In this document: positions 27,241-36,763 of the stretch, piece after piece
Layout: the number at the start of each line of letters is the position of its first letter
How positions within the stretch are numbered: the first letter of the stretch is position 1
Assembly (NCBI GenBank): GCA_030532245.1
Contig: JAUNLN010000005.1
Location: forward strand, 6,179 to 70,178
Reading direction: 5' to 3'
DNA from: Actinomycetaceae bacterium
Lineage (GTDB): Bacteria; Actinomycetota; Actinomycetes; Actinomycetales; Actinomycetaceae
Length of the DNA stretch: 64,000 nucleotides
Translations under genes and position numbers: made by a program
Notes under the pieces: generated by a model
Told to the model about the DNA's origin: nothing
Seen by the model: only the letters and a program-made list of their open reading frames with translations
The model's database searches: none

Positions 27241-28005
27241 GTGGAGAATCGTTTGCTCTATCATCTCTACGAAAAGAGACTTGCCGCAGAGCTTACTCCC
27301 GAGCGAATTCCGAACCATGTGGGCGTGATCCTCGACGGCAATCGTCGGTGGGCGCGCGAAGGTGGAAACGCAACCGCGTACGGGCACCGCAAGGGTGCCG
27401 ACAAAATAACCGAGTTCTTGCAGTGGGCGGACGAGCTTGGCATCAAAATCGTCACCCTGTGGATGCTTTCAACCGACAATCTTGGGCGCAGTGAAGACGA
27501 GTTGCGTCCGCTACTAAAAATCATCACTGAAGCTGCGGCGAGGCTCGCAAATGACGGGCGCTGGCGCCTGCGGTTCGTAGGTGACCTGACGCTTCTGCCA
27601 ACCGAGACTCGTGAAGAGCTCGAAGCGTGCCTCGAAAACGCTCCTGAACCCAAGGAAGGCGCCCTCGACGTAAATATTGCGGTCGGATACGGCGGCCGCC
27701 ACGAGATTACCGACGCCGTGCGCGCCCTGCTTCGCTCGTACTCGGATAAGGGGCTTTCCATTGACGAGGTTGCCGACGTTCTGACCGTCGACGACATCAC
27801 CGACCACCTATACACCGCGGGCGTGCCGGATCCGGATTTGCTGATCCGCACGTCGGGGGAGCAGCGCCTATCAGGTTTCCTCCTGTGGCAATCCGTGCAC
27901 TCGGAGTACTACTTTACGGAGGCTTACTGGCCCGATTTTAGGCGCGTCGACTTTTTGCGCGCCTTGCGCGATTTTGGTCAAAGAGAGCGACGCCTGGGCA
28001 AATAA
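27241..28005 (+). CDS. uppS: Isoprenyl (cis-prenyl) diphosphate synthase
   Basis: It condenses isopentenyl diphosphate units to make the polyprenyl carrier of cell-wall synthesis. The 254 residues contain 'HVGVILDGNRRWARE' (catalytic Asp), 'YGHRKGADKI', 'LWMLSTDNLGRSEDEL' and the C-terminal signature 'DPDLLIRTSGEQRLSGFLLWQ'. It starts with GTG and AGGAG 6 bases upstream. In actinobacteria several short-chain homologues exist, so product chain length (C15 or C50-55) is not decided. It is probably under the shared operator at 27106-27148. Confidence 0.93.
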   Translation: MENRLLYHLYEKRLAAELTPERIPNHVGVILDGNRRWAREGGNATAYGHRKGADKITEFLQWADELGIKIVTLWMLSTDNLGRSEDELRPLLKIITEAAARLANDGRWRLRFVGDLTLLPTETREELEACLENAPEPKEGALDVNIAVGYGGRHEITDAVRALLRSYSDKGLSIDEVADVLTVDDITDHLYTAGVPDPDLLIRTSGEQRLSGFLLWQSVHSEYYFTEAYWPDFRRVDFLRALRDFGQRERRLGK

Positions 28006-28031
28006 ACGCAACTAGAGTAAACGAACAGTAA

Positions 28032-28064
28032 AGACATTCTCCAATTTGGGGAATGTCTGTTTTT
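28032..28064 (+). terminator. Terminator after uppS
   Basis: AGACATTCTCC (28032-28042) pairs with GGGGAATGTCT (28048-28058), then GTTTTTC. Confidence 0.85.
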
Positions 28065-28134
28065 CTGTAACCCGCTTTTCCTTCAAACGCGGGTGTGGAG
28101 TTAATCACTTAAGTTGTATAAATGCGCTGACCTT

Positions 28135-28183
28135 AGCGGTTCAGTGATCAATTTTACAGATCCATCTCAGCCAGTGAACCGCT
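28135..28183 (+). promoter_or_regulatory. Inverted repeat in the pfl leader
   Basis: AGCGGTTCA (28135-28143) and TGAACCGCT (28175-28183), 31 bases apart and 60-110 bases before pflB. It may be a regulator-binding or folding element for oxygen-responsive control. No FNR or Rex consensus is clear. Confidence 0.35.
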
Positions 28184-28244
28184 TGACGGGTATCGTTGTA
28201 GGTGGAAAGCAACAGTCAAGCTAATGGAAATGTGGAGTGTTGTT

Positions 28245-30353
28245 ATGGCATTTGTCGCCGTCAGTGCACACGCCGGCCAGGAACGGGTGGAGTTCCCTGA
28301 ATGGGAAGGTTTTAACACCGGTAACTGGGATTATGAGATCGATGTTCGCGACTTCATTCAGAAGAACTACACGCCCTACTTGGGCGATGCGGAGTTTTTG
28401 AGCGGACCGACCGAGAAGACGCTGCGTCTTTGGAACACCCTCGAAGAGAAGTATCTCTCCGAGGAGCGTAAGCGCCGCGTTTACGACGTTGATCTGGATA
28501 CCCCGGCAGACGTAGACGCGTTTGAAGCCGGATACATTAGCGAGGACGACGACGTCATCGTCGGTTTGCAGACGGATGTTCCGCTGAAGCGTGCAATGAT
28601 GCCGTTTGGTGGTTGGCGCATGGTCGAGACCGCCATTAAGGAAGCGGGCAAGGAGCCGAACCCGGACGTCAAGAAGATCTTCACGCAGTACCGCAAGACG
28701 CACAACGATGCGGTATTCGACATTTACACGCCGCGCATTCGCGCAGCCCGCTCCTCTCACATCATCACGGGTCTTCCCGACGCATACGGCCGTGGCCGCA
28801 TCATAGGTGACTACCGCCGCGTCGCTCTTTACGGTGTTGACTACCTGATTGAGCAGAAGCAGAAGGATAAGGACCTCGTTGCAGACAAGCCGTTCAGCGA
28901 GCACTGGGCACGCTACCGTGAGGAGCACGCCGAGCAGATTAAGGCGCTGAAGAAGCTGAAGAGCATGGCCGCTAAGTACGGCTTTGACATCTCCCGCCCG
29001 GCAGCAACCGCTAAGGAAGCTGTTCAGTGGACTTACTTCGGCTACCTCGGCTCCGTTAAGTCTCAGGACGGCGCGGCAATGTCGTTCGGTCGCCTCTCCG
29101 CGTTCTTCGACTCCTACTTCGAGCGCGACTTCGCGCGCGGCATCCTCACCGAGGAAGAAGCACAGGAGATCATCGACGCGCTCGTCATTAAGCTTCGTAT
29201 CGTTCGCTTCTTGCGCACCGAAGCATACGACCAGATCTTCTCCGGCGACCCGTACTGGGCAACCTGGTCTGACGGCGGTTTTGGTGAGGACGGTCGTCCG
29301 CTAGTTACGAAGACTTCGTTCCGCCTCCTCCAGACCCTCGTGAACCTTGGCCCGGCACCCGAGCCGAACATCACCGTGTTCTGGTCGGATCAGCTCCCCG
29401 AGGGCTACAAGCGCTTCTGCGCAAAGGTTTCGATCGAAACCTCGTCGATCCAGTACGAGTCTGACCACCAGATTCGTGAGCGCTGGGGCGACGACGCCGC
29501 AATCGCATGCTGCGTATCCCCGATGCGCGTAGGTAAGCAGATGCAGTTCTTCGGCGCTCGCGTGAACACGGCGAAGGCCCTCCTCTACGCGATCAACGGT
29601 GGTCGCGACGAGGTTTCCGGCAAGCTCGTTGTTCCCGGCTACGAAGGCGTTGAGGGCGACGGCCCGCTCGACTTCGACGAAGTTTGGGAAAAGTATGAGG
29701 AGATGCTCGACTGGGTTGTCGCAACCTACGTTGAGGCTCTCAACATCATCCACTACTCCCACGACCGCTACGCGTACGAGGCCATGGAAATGGCTCTGCA
29801 CGACTCCGAGATCACCCGCACGATGGGCTGTGGTATCGCAGGCCTGTCGATCGTTGCGGACTCGCTCTCGGCAATCAAGTACGCGAAGGTCACGCCTGTT
29901 CGCGACGAGACCGGCCTCGTAGTTGACTACGTGACGGAGGGCGAGTTCCCCCGTTACGGCAACGACGACGACCGCGCGGACGACATTGCAGCCACGATCG
30001 TTCACACCGTGATGGAGAAGATCAAGGCCATCCCGATGTACCGTGACGCGATCCCGACCCAGTCGGTTCTCACGATCACGTCGAACGTGGTTTACGGCAA
30101 GGCAACCGGCGCCTTCCCGTCGGGCCACCAGGCTGGCACGCCGTTCGCACCGGGCGCGAACCCGGAGAACGGTGCTGACACGCACGGCATGCTCGCTTCG
30201 ATGCTTTCGGTAGGCAAGCTTGACTACTCGGACGCACTCGACGGCATCTCCCTAACCAACACCATCATCCCGTCCTCACTCGGACGTAACTTGGATGAGC
30301 AGATCGAAAACCTCGTCGGTATTATGGATGCCGGCTTTATCAAGAAGGACTAA
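28245..30353 (+). CDS. pflB: Pyruvate formate-lyase core subunit lacking the glycyl-radical domain
   Basis: The enzyme splits pyruvate plus CoA to acetyl-CoA and formate under anaerobiosis. This 702-residue chain aligns by eye with almost all of PFL, from '[19 protein letters not shown]' to '[12 protein letters not shown]' and 'LVGIMDAGF'. The catalytic cysteine pair is Cys422-Cys423 in 'IACCVSPM'. The family's C-terminal domain with the radical glycine is missing; it is supplied by the next gene, 4 bases on. I chose the ATG at 28245 (GGAG 7 bases before), not 28224. An AAGAAGGA inside the last codons serves as ribosome binding site for the next gene, so the two are coupled. Confidence 0.95.
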   Translation: MAFVAVSAHAGQERVEFPEWEGFNTGNWDYEIDVRDFIQKNYTPYLGDAEFLSGPTEKTLRLWNTLEEKYLSEERKRRVYDVDLDTPADVDAFEAGYISEDDDVIVGLQTDVPLKRAMMPFGGWRMVETAIKEAGKEPNPDVKKIFTQYRKTHNDAVFDIYTPRIRAARSSHIITGLPDAYGRGRIIGDYRRVALYGVDYLIEQKQKDKDLVADKPFSEHWARYREEHAEQIKALKKLKSMAAKYGFDISRPAATAKEAVQWTYFGYLGSVKSQDGAAMSFGRLSAFFDSYFERDFARGILTEEEAQEIIDALVIKLRIVRFLRTEAYDQIFSGDPYWATWSDGGFGEDGRPLVTKTSFRLLQTLVNLGPAPEPNITVFWSDQLPEGYKRFCAKVSIETSSIQYESDHQIRERWGDDAAIACCVSPMRVGKQMQFFGARVNTAKALLYAINGGRDEVSGKLVVPGYEGVEGDGPLDFDEVWEKYEEMLDWVVATYVEALNIIHYSHDRYAYEAMEMALHDSEITRTMGCGIAGLSIVADSLSAIKYAKVTPVRDETGLVVDYVTEGEFPRYGNDDDRADDIAATIVHTVMEKIKAIPMYRDAIPTQSVLTITSNVVYGKATGAFPSGHQAGTPFAPGANPENGADTHGMLASMLSVGKLDYSDALDGISLTNTIIPSSLGRNLDEQIENLVGIMDAGFIKKD

Positions 30354-30357
30354 CAAA

Positions 30358-30609
30358 ATGGCAGCAAAGAGCTTTGATGAGCGCCTCGCTTCGATGAAGG
30401 CAAACCGTATGGCATCCGGTGGTGTTGAGGGCCTCTACCACGCGAACATCAACGTTTTGAACCGCGAAACGCTTGAAGATGCGATGGAGAATCCGGAGAA
30501 GTACCCGCAGCTCACCGTCCGTGTTTCGGGTTACGCCGTCAACTTCGTGCGCCTCACGCGCGAGCAGCAGCTCGACGTGCTCTCCCGCACCTTCCACGAC
30601 GGACTCTAA
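30358..30609 (+). CDS. Stand-alone glycyl-radical domain subunit of pyruvate formate-lyase (GrcA-like)
   Basis: An 83-residue protein. Residues 1-20 are a lineage-specific basic helix ('[16 protein letters not shown]'). Residues 21-83 match the C-terminal PFL domain and E. coli YfiD/GrcA: '[19 protein letters not shown]', '[20 protein letters not shown]' and '[11 protein letters not shown]'. The radical glycine is Gly58 in RVSGYAV. It lies in the +1 frame relative to pflB and has its own Shine-Dalgarno and ATG. Since PflB here lacks this domain, this protein must supply the radical. pflA follows after 3 bases. The alternative is a sequencing frameshift, discussed in the findings. Confidence 0.9.
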   Translation: MAAKSFDERLASMKANRMASGGVEGLYHANINVLNRETLEDAMENPEKYPQLTVRVSGYAVNFVRLTREQQLDVLSRTFHDGL

Positions 30610-30612
30610 AGA

Positions 30613-31524
30613 TTGACTATCACTAGTGTGGGGTGGGATTCCCCGGTAGCCTTCGAACAGTCGGAGGGTTCTACCGGGGAGTACCGCCCCGCTCCGCTAG
30701 ACGTTGAAGTTCCCCGCGCTGCTGGTGCTGGACTGGACGGTATCGCACCCGCGCCGCAAATGGATCGCCACGAGCACCTCCAAGCGGTACGAGAGGGCAA
30801 ACTAGGGTCTATCCACTCTTGGGAACTAGTCACGGCCATGGACGGGCCGGGAACGCGCGCAACCGTGTTCTTCTCCGGCTGTCCGCTTCGCTGCCTGTAC
30901 TGCCACAACCCCGACACGCTGTTCATGCGCAAGGGCACTCCCGTACAGCTTGAAGACCTAATGGACAGGCTCCGCCGCTACAAGGCGATCTTCAAGGTGA
31001 CCGGAGGCGGCGTAACGTTCTCGGGTGGCGAGCCGCTAATGCAGCCGAAGTTCCTCGCAAATCTTCTCCGCGCATGCAAAGAAGAGGGGATCTCCACTGC
31101 TATCGACACGTCTGGAAATCTTGGCGATAACTGCACGGACGAGATGATCTCTAATCTCGACCTCGTGCTACTAGACGTCAAAAGCGGAGATCCAGACACG
31201 TACTTCCGCGCTACGGCCGCCGAGCTTGCGCCTACGATCAGGTTCGGCAATCGGCTGGCGGAGGCGGGAACGCGCGTGTGGATTCGCTTTGTGCTCGTTC
31301 CGGGTCTAACCGACGCGAAGGAGAACATCGAGGCGGTTGCCGACATCGTGGCTGGATGGCCGAACGTCGAGCGCGTGGAAGTGCTCCCGTTCCACCAGAT
31401 GGCCCGCGACAAGTGGGAATCGCTCGGCATGGACTACAAGCTCGCCGACGTGCAGCCTCCGTCAAAGGAAGCGGCGGAAGCGGCTCGTGAAATCTTCCGC
31501 TCCCGCGGGATCGAAACGCACTAG
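30613..31524 (+). CDS. pflA: Pyruvate formate-lyase activating enzyme (radical SAM)
   Basis: It generates the glycyl radical on its partner using S-adenosylmethionine. The 303-residue protein has the radical-SAM cluster motif CPLRCLYC (CX3CX2C), 'VTFSGGEPLMQPKF' and 'LLDVKSGDPDTY'. About 45 residues precede the core 'GSIHSWELVTAMDGPGTR'. An N-terminal extension of this kind also occurs in bifidobacterial PflA as I recall it. The TTG at 30613 is taken because the intergenic gap would otherwise be long; the ribosome binding site is weak, and an internal ATG at 30760 is possible. It ends the pfl operon. Confidence 0.92.
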   Translation: MTITSVGWDSPVAFEQSEGSTGEYRPAPLDVEVPRAAGAGLDGIAPAPQMDRHEHLQAVREGKLGSIHSWELVTAMDGPGTRATVFFSGCPLRCLYCHNPDTLFMRKGTPVQLEDLMDRLRRYKAIFKVTGGGVTFSGGEPLMQPKFLANLLRACKEEGISTAIDTSGNLGDNCTDEMISNLDLVLLDVKSGDPDTYFRATAAELAPTIRFGNRLAEAGTRVWIRFVLVPGLTDAKENIEAVADIVAGWPNVERVEVLPFHQMARDKWESLGMDYKLADVQPPSKEAAEAAREIFRSRGIETH

Positions 31525-31597
31525 ACGAGGCTTGCTAGAGAGTTCGCTAAGTAGCGTTTTGTAGCCGAGGCTCGCTAGATTTCGTGTGATTTTAAAA

Positions 31598-31632
31598 AGT
31601 TGAAGGCTCCGGTCACCCCGGAGCCTTCAACT
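31598..31632. terminator. Bidirectional terminator after pflA
   Basis: AGTTGAAGGCTCCGG (31598-31612) pairs with CCGGAGCCTTCAACT (31618-31632), a perfect 15-bp stem flanked by A- and T-tracts. Confidence 0.92.
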
Positions 31633-31668
31633 GTATTTACCTGTAGCGCTATTTGCTTGAACAGGCGT

Positions 31669-32583
31669 TTAGGCGAGTTCCTTCTTCCACGGCGGGTTGG
31701 CGCCGGCGCGAGAAACCGTGATCGCGGAGATGGAGCTGGCGCGAGCCAGAACTCGAACGACGGTTTCGCGGTCGATGTTTGCAAGGGCGTAGCGGTTGCC
31801 AGAGCCGAGCATATTTTCGCTCCAAAGAGCGTCGATGAGGCCACCCATGAACGAGTCACCAGCACCCACGGTGTCTACGACCTTCACGTCCGCTGCGGGC
31901 ATGTCGATGCGCTCGCCCGAAATGAACGCGCTCGAGCCTTCACCGCCGCGCGTTACGACAACTAGTGACGCGCCAAGTTCCAGCCAAGACTGTGCGACGG
32001 CGTCGATATCGGCAGAGCCCGAGAGCCACTCGATGTCTTCATCGGAGGTTTTAACGACGTCTGCAAGGCTGATGAGTTCTTTTACGCGCTCGTACGCGGT
32101 AGCGGGATCACCCATGATTGAGGGGCGAGCATTCGGGTCGTAGGAGATCGTGGCGAACTCTTTTGCGCGGGCGAGTAGCTGAACTACTTCGGAGCCTCCC
32201 GGCTCCAAGGTTGCGGCGATCGATCCGGCGTGCACTACGGGGGTGTCTTCGTCTATCTCAATCTGCGGTACTTGCCATTCGATGTCGAACTCGTAGGTTG
32301 CAGCGCCCGTCTCGTCGAGCGTGGCAAGCGCGGTCGAAGTCTTTTGTGCGCCCATGGATTCGGGCATTACCCGCACGTTCGATTCTTCTAGGTGGCCCTT
32401 CACGAGGTTGCCGCGAGCATCTTGGCCAAGCCAGGTGAGCAACTGTACGTCGCGGTCTAGGCGGCCGAGGGTGAGCGCAACGTTGGCGGGGGAGCCGCCT
32501 GGAATCTCTTTTCGGTCACCGCGCTTTGGCACGACGATATCTACAAGTGCTTCTCCAACGACGAGTGCTTTTGCGTTTCGCAT
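31669..32583 (-). CDS. PfkB-family sugar kinase (fructokinase-like)
   Basis: A 304-residue ribokinase-fold kinase. 'VVGEALVDIVV' and 'PGGSPANVALTLGRL' are the sugar-binding N-terminal motifs, and 'VDTVGAGDSFMGGLIDALW' is the C-terminal PfkB signature with the catalytic aspartate. Fructose is the likeliest substrate by overall resemblance; ribose or another sugar is possible. The ATG at 32583 has AAGGAG 5-6 bases upstream; the longer frame to 32625 is rejected. It is convergent with pflA and downstream of xseAB, possibly in the same transcript (92-base gap). Confidence 0.85.
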   Translation of the reverse strand: MRNAKALVVGEALVDIVVPKRGDRKEIPGGSPANVALTLGRLDRDVQLLTWLGQDARGNLVKGHLEESNVRVMPESMGAQKTSTALATLDETGAATYEFDIEWQVPQIEIDEDTPVVHAGSIAATLEPGGSEVVQLLARAKEFATISYDPNARPSIMGDPATAYERVKELISLADVVKTSDEDIEWLSGSADIDAVAQSWLELGASLVVVTRGGEGSSAFISGERIDMPAADVKVVDTVGAGDSFMGGLIDALWSENMLGSGNRYALANIDRETVVRVLARASSISAITVSRAGANPPWKKELA

Positions 32584-32675
32584 ATGTCTCCTTAGAGAGT
32601 CAGCCCTGAGCACGTTCACACGCACACTTTCAGGCTCTAGTCTACGTGTCTTACCTAGAAGGCTTCTAAAAAGTC

Positions 32676-32915
32676 CTAGTTTTGAGCCGGCGCATTAGCG
32701 GGGGTGCCCTCACCGCGTGCGTTCTGGATGCGCGCTTCAGCTGCGCTTAGGATTGCATGGCAGCGCGCTGCAAGTGCTTCACCGCGTTCCCACATGGAGA
32801 GAGTCTCTTCAAGAGGTGCCTGACCTCCCTCAAGACTCTTCACGATACGCACGAGTTCGTCGCGCGCCTGCTCGTAACTCAGCTGGTCGGGGCTGGGGAG
32901 CTGTTCGTTTGCCAT
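32676..32915 (-). CDS. xseB: Exodeoxyribonuclease VII small subunit
   Basis: The 79-residue helical subunit binds XseA to form the single-strand-specific exonuclease VII. '[20 protein letters not shown]' and '[18 protein letters not shown]' are the family pattern. AGGAG precedes the ATG. It follows xseA by 37 bases on the same strand. Confidence 0.94.
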   Translation of the reverse strand: MANEQLPSPDQLSYEQARDELVRIVKSLEGGQAPLEETLSMWERGEALAARCHAILSAAEARIQNARGEGTPANAPAQN

Positions 32916-32952
32916 TGGTATCTCCTAAAAGTTGGTTGGAAGTTGAGGGTTG

Positions 32953-34359
32953 CTAGCTGCCAGACTCGTCTTGCTGCTGCGCGGGAGGTTGAGTACCAAA
33001 TACGGTTGTGATCATGGAGCCGCGGGCAAGCATGACCTCCAAAATGTCGCCCTTCTTAACGGAGGCAACATCGGTAACCACGCCCACACCAGGTGCCTTT
33101 ACGATCGAGTAGCCGCGCTCCAAAGTCGATTGTGGAGACATCGCCCGCAGGGTCGCGGTGTTCGTTGCAAGAGCAGTGCGCTCGCGAATAACTCTTGACT
33201 CAACGAGGTGACGCATCGTTTGAACGGTTTGCGAAAGCGAGGTCTTGTAAACCTGTAGCGATCCGGTGGGTTCGCGAAGCACAGGCCGGTCTTGAAGTAG
33301 CGTCAAGTATCGACGTTCTCGCGCAACCATTTCCGATACGCGAAGGAGCATCGCTTCGCGGGCGCGCGCAAGGTTCATTCGCTCCTCTTTAAGGTCTGGC
33401 ACGACTTTCCTTGCGGCATCCGTTGGCGTCGAAGCGCGAACGTCCGCAACCAGGTCTAGCAAAGGTGCGTCACCCTCGTGGCCAATCGCTGAAACGATAG
33501 GTGTTCTAGTGTTGAATGCCGCGCGCACGATCTGCTCGTCGGAGAAGGGCAGGAGGTCTTCAACGGAACCCCCACCTCGCGCAACGATGATCACGTCTAC
33601 GTGTTCGAGCGCGTCAAGTTCCGCGATAGCTGCGCTAACCCCGGGCGCTGCACCCGGGCCTTGCACGAGCACTTCGCGAATCTCAAACCTTGCGCCCGGC
33701 CAGCGCGCGGTCGCGTTCACAAGTACGTCGTCTTTCGCCTTCGCATTCCGACCGCAAATGAGGCCGATCGTGCGGGGCAGGAAGGGTAGCGGCTTCTTGT
33801 GTTCGGCGTTGAAAAGCCCCTCCGCGGCGAGACGCTTTCGAAGCATCTCGATCTGGGCGAGCAGATCACCGATACCAACGGGGTAGATTTCAGCAGCCTG
33901 CAGGTTGAGGCGCCCCGAACGCTCCCAGAAAGTGGGCTTCACGCGGGCGACGACTCTCGTGCCCGCCTGCACTGCGCCTCCGGTTTGGGCGAGTACGCCA
34001 CCAAACACGGTGACGTCCATCGACACGTCCTCATTCACATCCCGAATGGTGAGGAACGACATTTTCGTGGCGGGTCGCTCGTTTAACTGCACGACCTGCG
34101 CCTCAACCCAAAGGGGCGACATGCGGTCGATGTACTGCTTCATGTTCTTGGAAAGCAGGGCGAGAGGCCACGGGTTCTCCCGCGTAGTGTCTCGCGCAAG
34201 TCTCGCCGGCACAGGTCTTGCCTGCACGTTACCGTCTTGCGCCGGCCCGTTTTGCGTTGCTCCAGCTGGTGCAGCGCCCATGTGCCCGGCGGCGCTTGGC
34301 GCCGACCTGTAGGGGGCGCCTCCCGTGCCCGCGGGTGGTGGCCCGGCGTTAGTTAGCAT
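32953..34359 (-). CDS. xseA: Exodeoxyribonuclease VII large subunit
   Basis: The 468-residue catalytic subunit degrades single-stranded DNA from either end during repair. After a low-complexity Ala/Gly/Pro N terminus of about 60 residues comes the OB fold ('[20 protein letters not shown]', '[10 protein letters not shown]'), the core '[18 protein letters not shown]' and '[20 protein letters not shown]', and the helical C terminus ending in the region 'TLERGYSIV'. I chose the ATG at 34359 (GGGGAG upstream), not 34371. It is divergent from ispH. Confidence 0.94.
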   Translation of the reverse strand: MLTNAGPPPAGTGGAPYRSAPSAAGHMGAAPAGATQNGPAQDGNVQARPVPARLARDTTRENPWPLALLSKNMKQYIDRMSPLWVEAQVVQLNERPATKMSFLTIRDVNEDVSMDVTVFGGVLAQTGGAVQAGTRVVARVKPTFWERSGRLNLQAAEIYPVGIGDLLAQIEMLRKRLAAEGLFNAEHKKPLPFLPRTIGLICGRNAKAKDDVLVNATARWPGARFEIREVLVQGPGAAPGVSAAIAELDALEHVDVIIVARGGGSVEDLLPFSDEQIVRAAFNTRTPIVSAIGHEGDAPLLDLVADVRASTPTDAARKVVPDLKEERMNLARAREAMLLRVSEMVARERRYLTLLQDRPVLREPTGSLQVYKTSLSQTVQTMRHLVESRVIRERTALATNTATLRAMSPQSTLERGYSIVKAPGVGVVTDVASVKKGDILEVMLARGSMITTVFGTQPPAQQQDESGS

Positions 34360-34479
34360 GATTCTCCCCAAGGTTTGTTGTCGATTGAAGGCGGCCGCCT
34401 TCGCCCCTTAAGTTTACGTACTGGGGCGGACATTAGATGTTTGGAGATTTTTGAAGCAGAAATATTAGCTGTTTGCGGT

Positions 34480-34485
34480 TATCTT
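34480..34485 (+). promoter_or_regulatory. Probable leaderless -10 element for ispH
   Basis: TATCTT, then AGAGGC and the GTG start. Confidence 0.5.
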
Positions 34486-34491
34486 AGAGGC

Positions 34492-35508
34492 GTGAGTGAC
34501 GAACCCCGAAAGAGAATTTTGCTGGCGTCTCCCCGCGGCTACTGCGCGGGTGTGGATCGCGCGGTTGACGCGGTTGAGAAGGCGCTTGACCTGTACGGCG
34601 CGCCGATTTACGTGCGCAAGGAGATTGTGCACAACCGCTACGTTGTGGAAACGCTTTCGAAGCGTGGCGCGATTTTTGTGGAGGAAACCTCGCAGGTGCC
34701 AGAAGGCGCGCGCGTAGTGTTTTCCGCACACGGCGTGTCGCCCGCGGTGCATGCGGAGGCGGCGCAGCGTCGTCTCTCGACGATTGACGCAACCTGCCCG
34801 CTGGTTACGAAGGTGCACAAAGAGGCTGTGCGTTTCGCGAAGTCTGACTACGACATTATTCTCGTAGGCCACGAGGGCCACGAGGAGGTTGAGGGCACCT
34901 ACGGTGAGGCTCCCGACCACATTCAGGTGGTTGGCACGCCGGAGGAAGTCGACAACATTGAGGTTCGTGACCCGAACAAGGTCGTGTGGCTGTCTCAAAC
35001 AACTCTTTCTGTAGATGAGACGATGGAGACGGTGAGGCGACTTCGTGAGCGTTTCCCGAACCTGCAGGATCCGCCTTCGGATGACATTTGCTACGCCACC
35101 CAGAACAGGCAAGAGGTTGTGAAGACGATTGCGCCGCAGGTCGATCTCATGATCGTGGTCGGCTCGGCCAACTCGTCTAACTCTGTGCGCCTAGTTGAGG
35201 TGGCGATAGATGCTGGCGCTGGGGCGGCTCAGCGTATTGATAAGGCTGATGAGCTGGATTTGGCTTGGCTTGAGGGCGTGTCTACGGTTGGTATCACTTC
35301 GGGTGCTTCGGTGCCGGATATTTTGGTGCGCGACCTGATTGCCCGCCTGCAGGAGCTTGGCTTTGGTGAGGCTGAGGAGGTGCGTACTCGCACCGAGACG
35401 ATCACGTTTGCTCTACCGCGTAACCTCCGCGAAGCACTGAAGCGCAAGGGCGCAACGGCTGAGGACGAGACGGGCAGGCGCACCCCTGGCCCCGACCACA
35501 CCTGCTAA
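34492..35508 (+). CDS. ispH: 4-hydroxy-3-methylbut-2-enyl diphosphate reductase
   Basis: IspH is the last enzyme of the MEP isoprenoid pathway, an iron-sulfur reductase that makes IPP and DMAPP. The 338 residues show three cluster cysteines in '[13 protein letters not shown]', '[14 protein letters not shown]' and '[10 protein letters not shown]', plus '[19 protein letters not shown]' and '[11 protein letters not shown]'. The GTG at 34492 ([14 protein letters not shown]) is preceded by TATCTT at leaderless distance; the frame is open further upstream but without a start signal. Its products feed UppS elsewhere in the window. Confidence 0.95.
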   Translation: MSDEPRKRILLASPRGYCAGVDRAVDAVEKALDLYGAPIYVRKEIVHNRYVVETLSKRGAIFVEETSQVPEGARVVFSAHGVSPAVHAEAAQRRLSTIDATCPLVTKVHKEAVRFAKSDYDIILVGHEGHEEVEGTYGEAPDHIQVVGTPEEVDNIEVRDPNKVVWLSQTTLSVDETMETVRRLRERFPNLQDPPSDDICYATQNRQEVVKTIAPQVDLMIVVGSANSSNSVRLVEVAIDAGAGAAQRIDKADELDLAWLEGVSTVGITSGASVPDILVRDLIARLQELGFGEAEEVRTRTETITFALPRNLREALKRKGATAEDETGRRTPGPDHTC

Positions 35509-35556
35509 AAGCGCACACCTGTTAGTAGCGGTAGCGCAACAATCGAATAGTGGTTG

Positions 35557-35594
35557 AATGCCCGCGGGATTGGCAGTGGCCTCCCGCGGGCATT
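35557..35594. terminator. Bidirectional terminator between ispH and rmuC
   Basis: AATGCCCGCGGGA (35557-35569) pairs with TCCCGCGGGCATT (35582-35594). Confidence 0.85.
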
Positions 35595-35623
35595 TGCTTT
35601 GCCCAGGTTACCGGGCTCAGGGG

Positions 35624-36670
35624 CTAGTCTTTGCCGAGTTCTGGAACTTGACGAACAGCGTGGTCGATCGGCTCGATGGGGGAGTTGATCGACCGCTCGA
35701 TACTACTGATGTTGCGGGCGGTTACGGCCAGGCGCTTCTCAAACGAGCCGACAGCACTGTTGTAGTTCACAACCGTTTGCCGCAGGGAATCACCGAGCTT
35801 CGCAAGGTGAGTGCTGAGCAGGTTGATGCGCTCTGCAAGGGTGCGGCCGAGCTGGAGGATTTCGCGCGCATCTTGCTCGAGCGAATCCTTCGACCAGGCG
35901 TATCCAACTACGCGAAGTAGCGTGTGCAGGGCAGAAGGCCCGGCAATCACTATGCCCTTGTCGATCGCATCGTCAAACAGTTGCGGATCCGCCTCGAGCG
36001 AAGCCCCAATGAGGGCTTCGGACGGCATGTAGAGAACCACGACGTCGAGCGAGCCGGGCACAATGTCCGCGTACTTGCGGTTCGCCAACTGGTTCACGTG
36101 AGAGCGCACAGCCCTCGAGTGTGCTTTCAGGTTTTCTGCGCGAAGCTCCTCATCGTCGAAGGAACGCATGTAAGCATCGAGCGGCACCTTCGAGTCGATC
36201 ACGAGCGCCCCATCACCGGGTAGGTTTACAACGACGTCGGGGCGGGCGCCTCCAAGTCGAACCTGCTCGTCAAAATCGATGTGCTTTGCAAGACCCGACA
36301 TCTCCAGTACGCGCCGAAGCGAAAGCTCACCCCAACTGCCGCGCGTAGGAGCGCCGCGTAGCGCCGTGTCGAGTTTTTGCGTGGCAGCGAGAACTTCGCG
36401 ACCCGTCTGCTGGCTCATCCCCAGCTCGGAAATAACCCAATCGAGGTGGTGTTTCTGCGCGGTGTCCATCCGCCCCACCCGGCTATCAAGAGCGTGCAAC
36501 GCCTCATTTAGCGGAGCTAACTCCTTCGAAACCTGGTAGGCGAGCGCATCCTTATCGACACCGCTCGAAGCCTCGCGCGCGCCTTTCGCCGCAAGAAAGC
36601 CCGCGAAGTAGCCGACAACGAGCCCGGCAACGAGGGTGATCAGAGAAATAATCCAGCCTGTAGTAGTCAT
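35624..36670 (-). CDS. rmuC: DNA recombination protein RmuC family
   Basis: A 348-residue protein with an N-terminal membrane segment ('ISLITLVAGLVVGYFAGF'), a short helical region and the RmuC nuclease-like domain: 'RGSWGELSLRRVLEMSGL', 'RPDVVVNLPGDGALVIDSKV', 'SLDVVVLYMPSEALI', 'GPSALHTLLRVVGYAW'. The Glu-Asp-Lys arrangement in 'VIDSKVPL' resembles restriction-endonuclease folds. Members limit recombination at inverted repeats. It is shorter in the coiled-coil part than the E. coli protein. It is divergent from ychF and convergent with ispH. Confidence 0.9.
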   Translation of the reverse strand: MTTTGWIISLITLVAGLVVGYFAGFLAAKGAREASSGVDKDALAYQVSKELAPLNEALHALDSRVGRMDTAQKHHLDWVISELGMSQQTGREVLAATQKLDTALRGAPTRGSWGELSLRRVLEMSGLAKHIDFDEQVRLGGARPDVVVNLPGDGALVIDSKVPLDAYMRSFDDEELRAENLKAHSRAVRSHVNQLANRKYADIVPGSLDVVVLYMPSEALIGASLEADPQLFDDAIDKGIVIAGPSALHTLLRVVGYAWSKDSLEQDAREILQLGRTLAERINLLSTHLAKLGDSLRQTVVNYNSAVGSFEKRLAVTARNISSIERSINSPIEPIDHAVRQVPELGKD

Positions 36671-36751
36671 ACTTCTATTACAGCGGATGGTAGGGACATT
36701 ATTTTTAAGTGACGTCGCGCCCGGGCGATTTTGAATGCCCCGCGCGTGTCC

Positions 36752-36757
36752 TAGACT
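36752..36757 (+). promoter_or_regulatory. Probable leaderless -10 element for ychF
   Basis: TAGACT, then six bases and the GTG at 36764. Confidence 0.5.
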
Positions 36758-36763
36758 GTACGT

